From Billgrantia lactosivorans (GTDB lineage Bacteria > Pseudomonadota > Gammaproteobacteria > Pseudomonadales > Halomonadaceae), in the NCBI RefSeq assembly GCF_003254665.1, contig NZ_QHGY01000012.1, forward strand, positions 1 through 64,000: a stretch of DNA of 64,000 nt, read 5' to 3'. Position numbers and translations under genes: made by a program. Shown in pieces: positions 55,348 to 64,000 of the stretch (its first letter is position 1; each line of letters starts with the position of its first letter). The notes below the pieces were generated by a model. The model was not told where the DNA came from. It did not search any database and was given only the letters and a program-made list of their open reading frames with translations.

Positions 55348-55830
55348 TTACGCGAGGTGGGCCAGCACGGTATCGACGCTGCTCTTGTCGACCACGCCGC
55401 GCTCGGTGTCGATGCCCACGTAAGTCACCACGCCGTCCTCGGCGATCAGCGCGAAGCGAAGGCTGCGCACGCCCATGCCGGCACCGCTGGCGTCCTTCTC
55501 CATGCCCAGGGCGCGGGTCAGCTCGGCGTTGCCGTCGGCCAGCATCAGGATCGCCTCGGCGTTCTGATCCTTCTGCCAGGCACGCATGACGAAGGCGTCG
55601 TTGACCGCCATGCAGGCCAGGGTGTCGGCCTTCTCCAGCACCTTGTCGGCCTTGATCACGAAGCCCGGCATGTGGGTGTTGGAGCAGCCGGGGGTGAAGG
55701 CGCCGGGCACGCCGAACAGCACCACGCGCTTGCCGGCGAACAGTTCGCCCGTGGAGATGTCCTCGGGCCCGTCGGGGCCGTTGGTCTTGAGGGTGACGTC
55801 GGGAATCTTGTCGCCTACGGAAATGGGCAT
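55348..55830 (-). CDS. peroxiredoxin (Prx5 type)
   Basis: A 160-residue thiol peroxidase of the Prx5 group. The peroxidatic Cys lies in FGVPGAFTPGCSNTHMPGF (about residue 48); the partner-binding end is typical (GVRSLRFALIAEDGVVTYVG). A second Cys in LACMAVND may be the resolving residue. It reduces hydroperoxides using glutathione or thioredoxin. The ATG at 55830 follows GGAG; one in-frame ATG lies four codons upstream. Confidence 0.9.
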   Translation of the reverse strand: MPISVGDKIPDVTLKTNGPDGPEDISTGELFAGKRVVLFGVPGAFTPGCSNTHMPGFVIKADKVLEKADTLACMAVNDAFVMRAWQKDQNAEAILMLADGNAELTRALGMEKDASGAGMGVRSLRFALIAEDGVVTYVGIDTERGVVDKSSVDTVLAHLA

Positions 55831-55909
55831 GGGCGGCTCCATGTGGTGTCTGGGTTAGCGATACTGTAGCGCAGTTTGGCGTCCTGGCACGTAGCCGAGT
55901 GTAGCCCGG

Positions 55910-56332
55910 CTAGCTGCCCTGGTAGGCATCGAAGACTTCCTGGCCGGTCATGTCGCGGGTCTCGTTGGCGAAGCGGTAGTACTCCGGCTTCTGATCGATG
56001 AAGATCTGGCTGTCGAAGCTCCACGCCTCGCCGCCGTCGACCAGCCCCACCGGAATGGCGTAGTGGTTGCCGGTCTTGAGGCGGTAGAAGAGATGGGTGC
56101 CACAGCGACGGCAGAAGCCGCGTTCGGCCCAGTCCGACGAGGCATAGACCGTGATGTTCTCCTCGCCCTCGATCTCGACGTCGCTGACCGATTCCAGCGC
56201 CAGCAGGGGGCCGCCGCCCCAGGTGCGGCACATGCCGCAGTGGCAGGCGCCGACGTTCTGCTTGTTGACTGCCACGGCGACCTTCACTGCGCCGCACAGG
56301 CAGCTGCCGCGTGCATTCATGCCATCCTTCAT
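55910..56332 (-). CDS. GFA (glutathione-dependent formaldehyde-activating) family protein
   Basis: A 140-residue zinc-binding protein of the GFA family. Cys ligands are in RGSCLCGAVKVAV, GACHCGMCRTWGGGPL and FCRRCGTHLFYRL, the usual two-zinc arrangement. In Paracoccus Gfa binds glutathione and formaldehyde; most homologues have no tested role. The start follows GAGGAG; a longer frame is unlikely. Confidence 0.9.
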   Translation of the reverse strand: MKDGMNARGSCLCGAVKVAVAVNKQNVGACHCGMCRTWGGGPLLALESVSDVEIEGEENITVYASSDWAERGFCRRCGTHLFYRLKTGNHYAIPVGLVDGGEAWSFDSQIFIDQKPEYYRFANETRDMTGQEVFDAYQGS

Positions 56333-56444
56333 GTCGTGCTCCTCTCGTCGTGGGAGATCGTCGTGGAAGCTGCGGGGGCGACCCGCCCAAGTCAACAGTG
56401 TAGTTGCAGGAGCCCCGCCCTTACCGCCTTTGCCCGCCCCCGGT

Positions 56445-57335
56445 TCACTCCACCGCATGTTCCCGAATCAGCGCGCGCAGCGCCGCGGCGGCGGCCGAGA
56501 GGGGATGGCGGGGGCGCAGGACGATGCCCAGCGGACGGCTGACGTCCGGCGTCGTCAGCGGCCGGTATGCGATGCCGTCGGTGGCGATCTGGCGAAAGCT
56601 GAGCTGCGGCAGCACGCTGATGCCGAGGCCGGCGGCGACCATGCGCCCCACGGTGGCGATCTGGCTGGCGTCGCACAGGATCGATAGCGGGGCGCCCACC
56701 TCGGCCATGATGCGGTCGATGTCCTGGCGCGAGCTGGAGAGCCGGCTGATGCCGATGAAGGGGTGTCCGGCGAGCTGTGCCCACTGCACGCTGCGCTGCT
56801 CCAGCAGCGGGTGGCCGCTGGGGCAGACCGCCACGTAGCGATCGACCAGCACCGGTTCGAAGGCCAGTTCCTCGCTGTCGTGTGGCGCCACCGACAGTCC
56901 CAGGTCGGCGCGGCCCTCGCGTACCAGCTGGCTGACCTGTTCGGCCAGCACGTCATGCAGGCTCAGGTTGATGCGCGGGTAGCGGGCATGGAAGGCGGCG
57001 ATGATGCCGGGCAGCAGCCCCGCCGCCAGGGTGGGCAGGGCGGCCACCGTGACCTTGCCGCGTTGCTTGGAGAAGCGCTCCTCGAGATCCTCGAAGGCCT
57101 CGGACCAGTCGTGCAGCAGGCGCACCGCCACCGGCAGGAAGGCCTCGCCCTCGGGCGTCAGGCCGAGCTGGCGCGTGGTGCGCGAGAACAGCGCGCCGCC
57201 GACGGCTTCCTCCAGCTTGCGCAGGGCGATGGAGATCGCCGGCTGGGAGAGGTGGATGCGTTCGCTGGCCTCGGCCAGGCTGCTCGACTGGGCCACGGCG
57301 ACGAAGGCACGCAGCTGCTTGATACTGGGTTTCAT
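56445..57335 (-). CDS. LysR family transcriptional regulator
   Basis: A 296-residue LysR regulator: helix-turn-helix KQLRAFVAVAQSSSLAEASE and LSQPAISIALRKLEEAVGG, then an effector domain from about 90 to 290. It diverges from the TAXI-TRAP operon with 133 AT-rich bases between, so it most likely senses that operon's substrate. Confidence 0.9.
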   Translation of the reverse strand: MKPSIKQLRAFVAVAQSSSLAEASERIHLSQPAISIALRKLEEAVGGALFSRTTRQLGLTPEGEAFLPVAVRLLHDWSEAFEDLEERFSKQRGKVTVAALPTLAAGLLPGIIAAFHARYPRINLSLHDVLAEQVSQLVREGRADLGLSVAPHDSEELAFEPVLVDRYVAVCPSGHPLLEQRSVQWAQLAGHPFIGISRLSSSRQDIDRIMAEVGAPLSILCDASQIATVGRMVAAGLGISVLPQLSFRQIATDGIAYRPLTTPDVSRPLGIVLRPRHPLSAAAAALRALIREHAVE

Positions 57336-57468
57336 TTAGAAAGTAAAACACAATTTAAAAACTATTCAATATACAAAATTAACGCCTCGATCCATGCTGT
57401 TGCTTGGGGCAGAACCCCAACGCAACTCGACAACAACAAGCCCGCCCGCTGGGCTCAAGGAGCCACTC
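57336..57468. promoter_or_regulatory. divergent promoter region of the LysR gene and TAXI-TRAP operon
   Basis: AT-rich in the first 50 bases, unlike the surrounding DNA. It must hold the operator for LysR and both promoters; I could not define single boxes. Confidence 0.5.
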
Positions 57469-58443
57469 ATGAAGCCAACCGCAAAGACCCTTCTGACCGC
57501 CATGACGGCCGGTGCCACTCTGCTCTTCAATGCCGCCAGCGTACAGGCCGACGAGCGCCTCCTGATCGGTTCGACATCCAGCTCCTCGAGCCACTACAGC
57601 TATTTCGTCGCGCTCAACCAGATCATCAACGATAACGTCGAGGGAGTGAGTTCCTCGGTAACCGAGACCGGCGCTACCGTCGACAACCTGAAGCGCATGA
57701 GCCGCGGCCAGATCGACCTGGGTCTGGTGACGACCAATACCGGCTATCAGGCCGCCGAAGGGCTGGGGGATTTCGAGGGCCGCCCGGTGGAAAGCCAGCT
57801 GCTTTGGGTCTACACCATGGCACCCCAGAACGTGGTGGTGCGCGAGGACGCGGATGTCGACAGCCTGGAGGCCCTGGAGGGGGTGCGCTTCAATCCCGGC
57901 ATTACCGGTTCGGCCACCGAGAGCACCACCGAGGCCGTGATGGAGGCGCTCGGCATCGCTCCCGACTACGTGCGCGGCTCGACCGGCGACGTGGTCGATT
58001 CGATCAAGGACGACCGGGTAGCCGGTTATGTGAAATCCGGCGTGGGCGAGAAACTCGACGGCTCGACCATGGACATCGCCACCTCGACCCCGATCCGCGT
58101 GCTGTCATTGACCGACGAGCAGGCCGATACGCTGCGCGAGGAGATGAAGGACATCGCCGTGGTCGACATCCCCGAAGGCGCCGGCGATGACATTCCCGCC
58201 TATACCACCTGGGCCTTCGGCGTGGCCGTGCATGCCACCCCGGACCTCGACGAGGAGATCGCCTACCAGATCGTCAAGGCCGCCATGGAGGACCAGGAAG
58301 TCCAGGCCAATGCCTTCTCGGCCATCGAGGACGCCGATCTCGCCGACATGACCATGAAGGTGGGCACGGTGGCCCTGCATCCCGGTGCGGCCCGCTACTT
58401 CGAAGAGCAAGGCGTGGAGATCCCCGACGCACTGCAACCCTGA
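57469..58443 (+). CDS. TAXI family TRAP transporter solute-binding protein
   Basis: A 324-residue periplasmic protein. A signal peptide of about 28 residues ends near VQA/DE. The mature part has the TAXI family phrases LLIGSTSSSSSHYSYFVALN, SSVTETGATVDNLKRMSRGQ and RFNPGITGSATESTTEAVME. It binds a carboxylate and works with the fused permease encoded downstream. Its start is the ATG giving a normal signal peptide. Confidence 0.9.
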   Translation: MKPTAKTLLTAMTAGATLLFNAASVQADERLLIGSTSSSSSHYSYFVALNQIINDNVEGVSSSVTETGATVDNLKRMSRGQIDLGLVTTNTGYQAAEGLGDFEGRPVESQLLWVYTMAPQNVVVREDADVDSLEALEGVRFNPGITGSATESTTEAVMEALGIAPDYVRGSTGDVVDSIKDDRVAGYVKSGVGEKLDGSTMDIATSTPIRVLSLTDEQADTLREEMKDIAVVDIPEGAGDDIPAYTTWAFGVAVHATPDLDEEIAYQIVKAAMEDQEVQANAFSAIEDADLADMTMKVGTVALHPGAARYFEEQGVEIPDALQP

Positions 58444-58553
58444 CCAAGCGGCCTATCGGACTTGACATGGATCGGCTGCGAACCCGTTTCTCTCGCAGCG
58501 GCCGGTCAAGCCCGACAGGCGGCTAGCGACGCCCGGCCGGGAGGCTGCAAGAC

Positions 58554-60464
58554 ATGCGCGAGTATCTGACCAAGGCGCTGGCCCTGACACTGGGCGCCTT
58601 CATTCTCTATACCTCGGCGACCGGCGCCTTCGAGAGCCTGGTGCAGCGCGGCATCTTCCTGGCGCTGGTGCTGGTCCTGGGGCTGGTGATCTACCCGCTG
58701 GGGGGCGGCCGTCGCTGGCGGCCGCTCGGTCTGGCCGTCGATCTGGTCTTGGCCGCAGGCGTGGTGACGGCCTGCGGCTATGTGGTCGTCAACTATGAGA
58801 GGATCCTGGTCGAACTGCCCTGGGCGACGTTCCAGGACTTGTTGATGACCGGCGTGCTGCTGGTGGCGATCCTCGAGATTTCGCGCCGGGCGATCGGCGT
58901 GATGTTCCCATTGTTGGTGGTGGCAGGCCTGGCGTATGCCTACTTCGGCAGCGCCATTCCCGGGGCGCTGGGCCATCGCGGCTTCGACGAGGCCTACATC
59001 ACCGAAACGATCTTTCTCGGTGACCGGGGCGTCTGGGGCATGCTGGTCGGCGTGGCGGCAACGACCATCGCCGCCTTCGTGCTGTTCGGCAGCCTTTTGC
59101 TGCACTCCGGCGGCGGCCAGACCTTCATGGATCTGGCGATGCGCATCAGTGGGCGCTCGCCGGGCGGGGCGGCCAAGGTCGCCACGGTAGCCTCGGGTCT
59201 GTTCGGCATGGTCAGCGGCAGTGCGGTGGCCAACGTCGCCACCACCGGCAATTTCACCATTCCCATGATGAAGCGCCTGCACTATCCCGCGCCGCTGGCC
59301 GCCGGGGTGGAGTCGGTGGCCTCGACCGGCGGCCAGATCGCCCCGCCGATCCTCGGGGCGGCGGCCTTCATCATGGCCGAGCTGATCGGCGAGAGTTACG
59401 TGCGCATCGCCGCGGCGGCGCTACTGCCGGCGGTATTGTTCTACCTGGGCGTGTTCGTGACCATCCACTTGATCGCCAAGCGGCGCGGCCTCAAGGTGGT
59501 GCCGGACGACGAGATGCCCAGTTGGGTCTCGATCCTGCGCGCCGAACGCCTTGTTCCGATTCTCGGTGCCCTGGGCGGGTTGTTCACCGGGGTGGCGCTG
59601 GGGCGTTCGATCCAGACCGCTGCCTTCTATGGCATCCTGATGACGGTGCTGACCTTCGTGCCCTTCGCCTTGCTGGCCCGGATGCCGCTGCGCACGATCG
59701 CCGGCAAGCTGCTGGCAGGATTGATGGATGCCGGCAAGGGCATGGTGATCATCGGCGTGCTGCTCGCCGGGGCACAGATCCTGGTGGCAATGATCGGCCT
59801 CACCGGCATCGGCGTGACCCTGGCCGGGCTGATCGTGAGCCTCGGCGGCGAGTCGCTGTTCCTGGTTGCACTGATTGTGGGTGGCGTGTGCCTGATTCTG
59901 GGCATGGGTATTCCCACTACCGCCGCTTATGTGCTGGTCGCCTCGGTGCTGGCCCCGGCATTGACCAAGATCGGCATCGAGCCACTGATCGCTCATCTGT
60001 TCGTATTCTATTTCGCCACCCTCTCGGTGATCACGCCACCGGTCTGTGTGGCGGTATTCGTCGCCTCGGGCATCGCCCAGACTCACTGGCTTCCTTCGGC
60101 AGGCGAGGCCGTGCGCCTGGCGGCGGCGATCTACGTGATCCCCTTCCTGCTGTTGATCTATCCGGCCCTGGCCGGCTTCGGCAGCGGCCTGGAGATCGTG
60201 CTGGCCAGTTGCCAGGGCGTGGTGTTCGTGTTCGCCTTCGCCGCGCTGATGTCGCGGGTGGCAGTCACCGGCCATCGGCTGCTGGACGTGGCCGGGCTGC
60301 TCCTGGTGGTGGGCCTGGCGCTGATCCCCGGCTGGCTGACCACGACCGGGGCTCTGCTGCTGCTGCTGGCGCTCTTCGCCAGGCGTCGCCAGCGCCTGGC
60401 AGCGTCACCCCACGAGGATACGCCGCGCGCCCGCGGCATGCCGGCCAAGGAGACGCACTCATGA
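58554..60464 (+). CDS. TRAP transporter fused permease
   Basis: A 636-residue membrane protein with about 15 hydrophobic helices, in which the small and large TRAP permease subunits are one chain, as usual for TAXI systems. Signatures include ASGLFGMVSGSAVANVATTG and VESVASTGGQIAPPILGAAA. It imports an organic acid with sodium. Its stop overlaps the next start by four bases. Confidence 0.92.
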   Translation: MREYLTKALALTLGAFILYTSATGAFESLVQRGIFLALVLVLGLVIYPLGGGRRWRPLGLAVDLVLAAGVVTACGYVVVNYERILVELPWATFQDLLMTGVLLVAILEISRRAIGVMFPLLVVAGLAYAYFGSAIPGALGHRGFDEAYITETIFLGDRGVWGMLVGVAATTIAAFVLFGSLLLHSGGGQTFMDLAMRISGRSPGGAAKVATVASGLFGMVSGSAVANVATTGNFTIPMMKRLHYPAPLAAGVESVASTGGQIAPPILGAAAFIMAELIGESYVRIAAAALLPAVLFYLGVFVTIHLIAKRRGLKVVPDDEMPSWVSILRAERLVPILGALGGLFTGVALGRSIQTAAFYGILMTVLTFVPFALLARMPLRTIAGKLLAGLMDAGKGMVIIGVLLAGAQILVAMIGLTGIGVTLAGLIVSLGGESLFLVALIVGGVCLILGMGIPTTAAYVLVASVLAPALTKIGIEPLIAHLFVFYFATLSVITPPVCVAVFVASGIAQTHWLPSAGEAVRLAAAIYVIPFLLLIYPALAGFGSGLEIVLASCQGVVFVFAFAALMSRVAVTGHRLLDVAGLLLVVGLALIPGWLTTTGALLLLLALFARRRQRLAASPHEDTPRARGMPAKETHS

Positions 60465-61879
60465 CCTTCCTGTTGGGCAGCGGGGCCGGCTTCTCCGGCG
60501 ATCGCACCGATGCGGCGATTCCCGTCGTCGCCGAGCTGATTCGCCGCGGCCAGCCCTCCGCGCTGATCTTCGAGACCCTGGGCGAGCGCACCCTGGCGGC
60601 AGCCCATCGCGCCCTGCGCGACGACCCCGCGGCGGGTTACGAGCCGCTGTTGGAAGAGCTGCTTACGCCGGTGCTCGACGACTGCCTGACGCATGGCATC
60701 GCCATCCTCGGCAACTTCGGCGCGGCCAATCCGGACGGTGCCTGTCGCATCGTGGCCGAGCTGGCCGCCGGCACCGAGCGGGGCAAGGCGAGCATCGGCC
60801 GGGTGCAGGGCGACGACATCCGCGCGCGCCTCGGTGAACTGGACCTCGAGCGCTGGGAGGCGGAGAACCGCGAATTGCCCGGCGAGGAGGCGCTGATCTC
60901 GGCCAACGTCTATCTCGGCGCGGCGCCCCTGGTCGAGGCCCTCGCGCTCGGCGCTGAGGTGGTGGTCAGCGGCCGGGTGGCCGATCCGGCGCTGTTCCTG
61001 GCGCCGCTGATGCATCACTTCGGCTGGGCCTGGGACGACTGGGACCGCCTGGCCGCCGGCATGATGGCCGGCCACCTGGGCGAGTGCGGGGCGCAGGTCA
61101 CCGGCGGCTATTTCGCCGACCCCGGCTGCAAGGAGGTGCCAGACCTGGCACGGGTCGGCTATCCGATCATCGAGGTGGAGGAGGATGGCCGCCTGGTGGT
61201 GACCAAGCCCGCCGGCACCGGTGGCATGGTCACCGCGCGCACGGTCAAGGAGCAGTTGCTCTACGAGGTGCATGACCCGGCCAACTACCTGACCCCCGAC
61301 GTGGTGGTGGACCTCTCCGCCGTGCGGGTGGAGGAGCTCGGCCGCGACCGGGTGGCGGTAACCGGCATTCGCGGCAAGCCGGCGCCGCAGCGGCTCAAGA
61401 CCACCGTCTGCTACGAGGGCGGCTGGCAGGGCGAGGCGGAGATCTCCTACGCCGGGCCCAACGCCCTGGCCCGCGCCCGGCTCGCCGCCGAGGTGCTGCG
61501 CGAGCGGCTGACGTTCCGGGCGCCGCCGGAGCTGCGCTCGCGGCTGGACATCGTCGGCCACGCCAGCGTATTCGACAGCGATGCCGGCGACCTGCAGCGC
61601 ACGCTGCCAGGCGGCGTCGGCGGCGACTACCGCCTGCGCCTGGCCGTCGAGCATGCCGAGCGGCGCTGGGTGGAGCGTGCCACCCAGGAGCTGCTGGCGC
61701 TCTACTGCGCCGGCCCGGCCGGTGGCGGCGGGGTGCGTCGCCAGTTCCAGCGGCGCGTGTGCACGGCCTCCTACCTGGTCAGACGCGGCGACGTGAACGC
61801 CTGCGCCACCCTGTTCGATGCCACTCTTTTCGAGACGAAGATGGCCAGTCAGAGGAGGGCTACCCATGCCGTATCCTGA
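60461..61879 (+). CDS. AtuA-like (DUF1446) acyclic terpene utilisation family protein
   Basis: A 472-residue protein of the DUF1446 family, first described as AtuA in citronellol and geraniol catabolism of Pseudomonas. Family landmarks: LLGSGAGFSGDRTDAAIPVV at the start, GNFGAANPDGACRIVAELA, HHFGWAWDDWDRLAAGMMAG and VTGGYFADPGCKEVPDLA. The enzymatic function is not settled. It overlaps both neighbours, which ties it to the transporter operon, so the imported compound may be its substrate. Confidence 0.85.
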   Translation: MTFLLGSGAGFSGDRTDAAIPVVAELIRRGQPSALIFETLGERTLAAAHRALRDDPAAGYEPLLEELLTPVLDDCLTHGIAILGNFGAANPDGACRIVAELAAGTERGKASIGRVQGDDIRARLGELDLERWEAENRELPGEEALISANVYLGAAPLVEALALGAEVVVSGRVADPALFLAPLMHHFGWAWDDWDRLAAGMMAGHLGECGAQVTGGYFADPGCKEVPDLARVGYPIIEVEEDGRLVVTKPAGTGGMVTARTVKEQLLYEVHDPANYLTPDVVVDLSAVRVEELGRDRVAVTGIRGKPAPQRLKTTVCYEGGWQGEAEISYAGPNALARARLAAEVLRERLTFRAPPELRSRLDIVGHASVFDSDAGDLQRTLPGGVGGDYRLRLAVEHAERRWVERATQELLALYCAGPAGGGGVRRQFQRRVCTASYLVRRGDVNACATLFDATLFETKMASQRRATHAVS

Positions 61880-62237
61880 GCCGAATGTCGCTGGCCCCGT
61901 CGGTAGCGCAGAGGTGCCGTTGCATCGCCTGGCCCATGCCCGCGCCGGCGACAAGGGGGAGCGCCTCAACCTGGCGCTGTTCGCCTTTGAGCCGCACCAC
62001 TACGCGACGCTGGTGGAGGAGGTCACCGAGGCGCGGGTGCTGGCGCTGTTCGCCCACCGCGGCGCCAGCCGCGTGCGCCGCTACCTGATGCCGGGGCTGG
62101 CCGGCATGAACCTGGTGATCGACGACGTGTTGCAGGGCGGCGTCAATGGCGCGCTGAACCTGGACGGCCACGGCAAGACGCTCTCCTTCCTGCTGCTGGG
62201 CATGACGATCCGACTGCCCGTCGCGTCGGTGGAGTGA
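61866..62237 (+). CDS. AtuA C-terminal-like protein
   Basis: A 123-residue protein matching the short domain that in AtuA-family proteins follows DUF1446: PLHRLAHARAGDKGERLNLA and RYLMPGLAGMNLVIDDVLQG near the end, with GVNGALNLDGHGKTLSFLLL. It overlaps the AtuA-like gene by 14 bases in a different frame and has its own AGGAGG site. The two products probably form one complex. Confidence 0.8.
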   Translation: MPYPEPNVAGPVGSAEVPLHRLAHARAGDKGERLNLALFAFEPHHYATLVEEVTEARVLALFAHRGASRVRRYLMPGLAGMNLVIDDVLQGGVNGALNLDGHGKTLSFLLLGMTIRLPVASVE

Positions 62238-62261
62238 GCCCTGACAGGGGGCGGGCAGCGT

Positions 62262-63368
62262 CTAGTCGGGGTCGTCGGCCACGAAAGCCTGACGGTGGAA
62301 GTCGGCCGCCGCCTCGACCTCGGCGAGACCGATGCTGTCCGGCTCGGGGATGGTGCCACCTGCCAGCACGTTCAGTACCGTCCTGACGCCGCGCGACAGC
62401 GAGACGAGGTGGTAGCCGCCCTCCAGCACGAAGACCAGGCGCCCCTCACAGTGGCGACGCGCCAGGCCCTGCAGGATGCCGGTCATGGCGGCGAATCCCT
62501 CGAAGGAGACGTTGAGTGCCAGGTCGAAAGGGTGTGGATCGAACCCTGCCGAGACCAGGATCAGGTCGGGCTGGAACCAGTCGGCGGCGGGCACGAGTAT
62601 CTCCTGGAAGGCCTTGAGGTAGGCGCGATCCCCGGCGCCTGCCGGCAGGGGGACGTTGACCGTCGTTCCCTCGCCCAGCCCCGCGCCGATATCTTCCAAC
62701 TGACCGGACCCGGGGTAGAAGGGCGATGCGCGATGAATGTCGAAGAACAGCACGTCGGGATCGGCGAAGAAGATGTCCTGGGTGCCGTTGCCGTGATGGG
62801 CGTCCCAATCCACGATCATCACGCGCTGGCAGCCGAACGCGGCCTGCGCATGCGCCGCGGCGACCGCCGCGTTGTTGAAGAGACAGAAGCCGCGGGCCCG
62901 CACCGGCTCGGCATGATGGCCGGGCGGGCGCACCAGTGCGAAGGCGGACTCGGTGTGGCCCTGGAGCACGGCCTCGACCGCCGCGATAGCGGTACCGGCG
63001 GCCACCTCGGCGGCATCGACGCTGCCGGGGGAAACCGCGGTGGTGTCGACGTCGAGCCAGGCATTCTTGCCACGCAGTTCGAAGATGTGCTCCAGGTAGG
63101 CGCTGGTGTGGACGCGTGCCAGCTGTTCCCGTGTTGCCGCCCGACCCTTCTCGAAGCGCAGGCCGGGCACCGGCTCCATCTCCAGCAGGTGGCGGATGGC
63201 GGTGAGCCGCCCGGCGTGTTCCGGATATTTCCAGGGGACGTTGAGCGACGAGAGCAGCCGCCGAATGCGCCGGTCCATGCGGCCGGGCAGGAAAGGAGCA
63301 TCGCTGTCGGGTTGGTGGATGAGGACGCGCTCGTCGTAGAAAGCGGTCACGCTGTTGGGTTCGGCCAC
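62262..63368 (-). CDS. histone deacetylase family protein (acetoin-utilisation deacetylase-like)
   Basis: A 368-residue zinc amidohydrolase of the class II histone-deacetylase/AcuC group. The active site is visible: RPPGHHAEP (charge relay His), GFCLFNNAAVAAAHAQ, VDWDAHHGNGTQDIFF (metal-binding Asp and His) and LVSAGFDPHPFDLALNVSFE. It removes acetyl groups from acetyl-lysine or acetylpolyamines. It converges with the AtuA-like operon end. Confidence 0.9.
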   Translation of the reverse strand: MAEPNSVTAFYDERVLIHQPDSDAPFLPGRMDRRIRRLLSSLNVPWKYPEHAGRLTAIRHLLEMEPVPGLRFEKGRAATREQLARVHTSAYLEHIFELRGKNAWLDVDTTAVSPGSVDAAEVAAGTAIAAVEAVLQGHTESAFALVRPPGHHAEPVRARGFCLFNNAAVAAAHAQAAFGCQRVMIVDWDAHHGNGTQDIFFADPDVLFFDIHRASPFYPGSGQLEDIGAGLGEGTTVNVPLPAGAGDRAYLKAFQEILVPAADWFQPDLILVSAGFDPHPFDLALNVSFEGFAAMTGILQGLARRHCEGRLVFVLEGGYHLVSLSRGVRTVLNVLAGGTIPEPDSIGLAEVEAAADFHRQAFVADDPD

Positions 63369-63563
63369 CGGCTGCTCCAGTAGTACGTTGGCAGAGAAGC
63401 GTCTGTAACAGCATAGCCGCTCCCGCGCGATCGCGGCCCTGCCTCGCAGGCAGAAGCGCCAGCGCCGCCCGGGTGGGCGGCGCTGGAGGTGGCGATGGTG
63501 CGGTCGGTCGAGCGGACGAAGGAACTGCCGCGAAGCCGGACGGCGGCCGGTCCACCCAGGTCG

Positions 63564-64000
63564 TCAGCGCAGGCTCAGCGCCCCGGCGCCGGCATCTTCG
63601 CCCACCGCGTCGCTGTAGGCCTTGGCCTCCTCGGCCTCGACCTCGGGCGAGAAGCGCACCACCAGGGCGCACAGCGAGGCGATGATCACGGCGATGCCGA
63701 GATAGAACAGCCCCTGCTGGTAGGAGAGCGACTCGGAGCGGAACAGGAAGCCGGCCGCCACCGCACCGGCGTTGCCGCCGGCGCCGACGATCCCGGCCAC
63801 CGCCCCCAGCGCCTTCTTGTTGACGAAGGGCACCACGCCGAAGGTGGCGCCTTCGGCCATCTGCACGAACAGGCTGAACACCAGCATGATGCCGATGGCC
63901 AGCGTCAGCACGTGCATCTGCGAGAAGAACAGCAGCGCGACGCCTTCGCAGAGCATGGCGATGAACAGCCAGCGCACGCGCCCCTTGAGCCCGCCATTGC
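63564..64000 (-). CDS. narK: nitrate/nitrite transporter, NarK-type MFS (C-terminal part; cut by the window edge)
   Basis: The frame runs off the window, so only about 145 C-terminal residues are visible. They hold the last membrane helices and the NarK phrases GATFGVVPFVNKKALGAVAG and GAGGNAGAVAAGFLFR, with the characteristic nitrate-signature Gly run. It would bring in nitrate or exchange nitrate and nitrite. It stands about 9.5 kb from the nas genes. The 23 bases beyond the apparent GTG at 63977 remain in frame, so the gene starts outside. Confidence 0.88.
   Translation of the reverse strand, partial: NGGLKGRVRWLFIAMLCEGVALLFFSQMHVLTLAIGIMLVFSLFVQMAEGATFGVVPFVNKKALGAVAGIVGAGGNAGAVAAGFLFRSESLSYQQGLFYLGIAVIIASLCALVVRFSPEVEAEEAKAYSDAVGEDAGAGALSLR

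Overview
The window is high-GC bacterial chromosome from a gammaproteobacterium, most likely a member of the Halomonadaceae (Halomonas or a relative). I infer this from protein style, from the many TRAP and tripartite tricarboxylate transporters, and from the assimilatory nitrate locus with NasS/NasT and NtrC/sigma-54 signals. The family call is an inference; no rRNA or other marker gene is present. I saw no rRNA, tRNA, CRISPR array or intact insertion sequence.

Layout. 1-9.1 kb holds ordinary single genes: a LysE exporter, VOC proteins, LrgAB, an acetyltransferase, a methyltransferase, an exo/endonuclease-phosphatase family protein and a NERD protein. Three copies of a short intergenic repeat lie among them. 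9.2-14.1 kb is a small mobile integron: a broken integron integrase on the minus strand, then four gene cassettes on the plus strand. Each cassette's first seven bases are the exact reverse complement of the start of its own attC site. The cassette genes are AT-richer than their neighbours and unrecognised; two carry an RNxxxH motif like HEPN ribonucleases. 14.1-29.2 kb is a catabolic and uptake island, nearly all on the minus strand. It has a TctABC-type transporter with two binding proteins, an amidohydrolase, an FMN 2-hydroxyacid dehydrogenase, an SMP-30 lactonase, a complete TRAP transporter, an MFS exporter, an RraA-type aldolase, a D-2-hydroxyacid dehydrogenase and a divergent LysR regulator. 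Remnants of nitrite reductase genes lie just outside the integron and the island: a nirB tail at 9.4 kb and a decayed nirD at 29.4 kb.

29.9-40.7 kb looks like the remains of a heat/stress-tolerance locus: a ClpK/ClpG-type disaggregase interrupted by an in-frame TAG, a PsiE-like protein and a KefB-type antiporter, mixed with a luciferase-like oxidoreductase, a CmcJ/NvfI protein, a DUF3422 protein and an autotransporter fragment. 40.8-54.1 kb is the assimilatory nitrate/nitrite locus: nirD, nirB, a NirB-like flavoprotein, nasS and nasT on the minus strand; nasA, a siroheme methyltransferase, a formate/nitrite transporter and a phosphatase-kinase fusion on the plus strand. Three transcription units here begin with a leader RNA that has a hairpin followed by a terminator, the arrangement expected for NasT antitermination. 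Two have textbook sigma-54 promoters. 54.2-64 kb has a PerM-family permease, a peroxiredoxin, a GFA protein, a LysR-controlled TAXI-TRAP/AtuA-like operon, a histone-deacetylase-family protein and the C-terminal part of a NarK-type transporter cut by the window edge.

How it works together. NasT, restrained by NasS without nitrate, should let polymerase through the leaders of nasA, nirB and the nitrite channel gene. Nitrate would be reduced by NasA and then by NirBD to ammonium, with the SUMT enzyme making siroheme. The integron and the transporter islands look like accessory DNA carrying niche functions.
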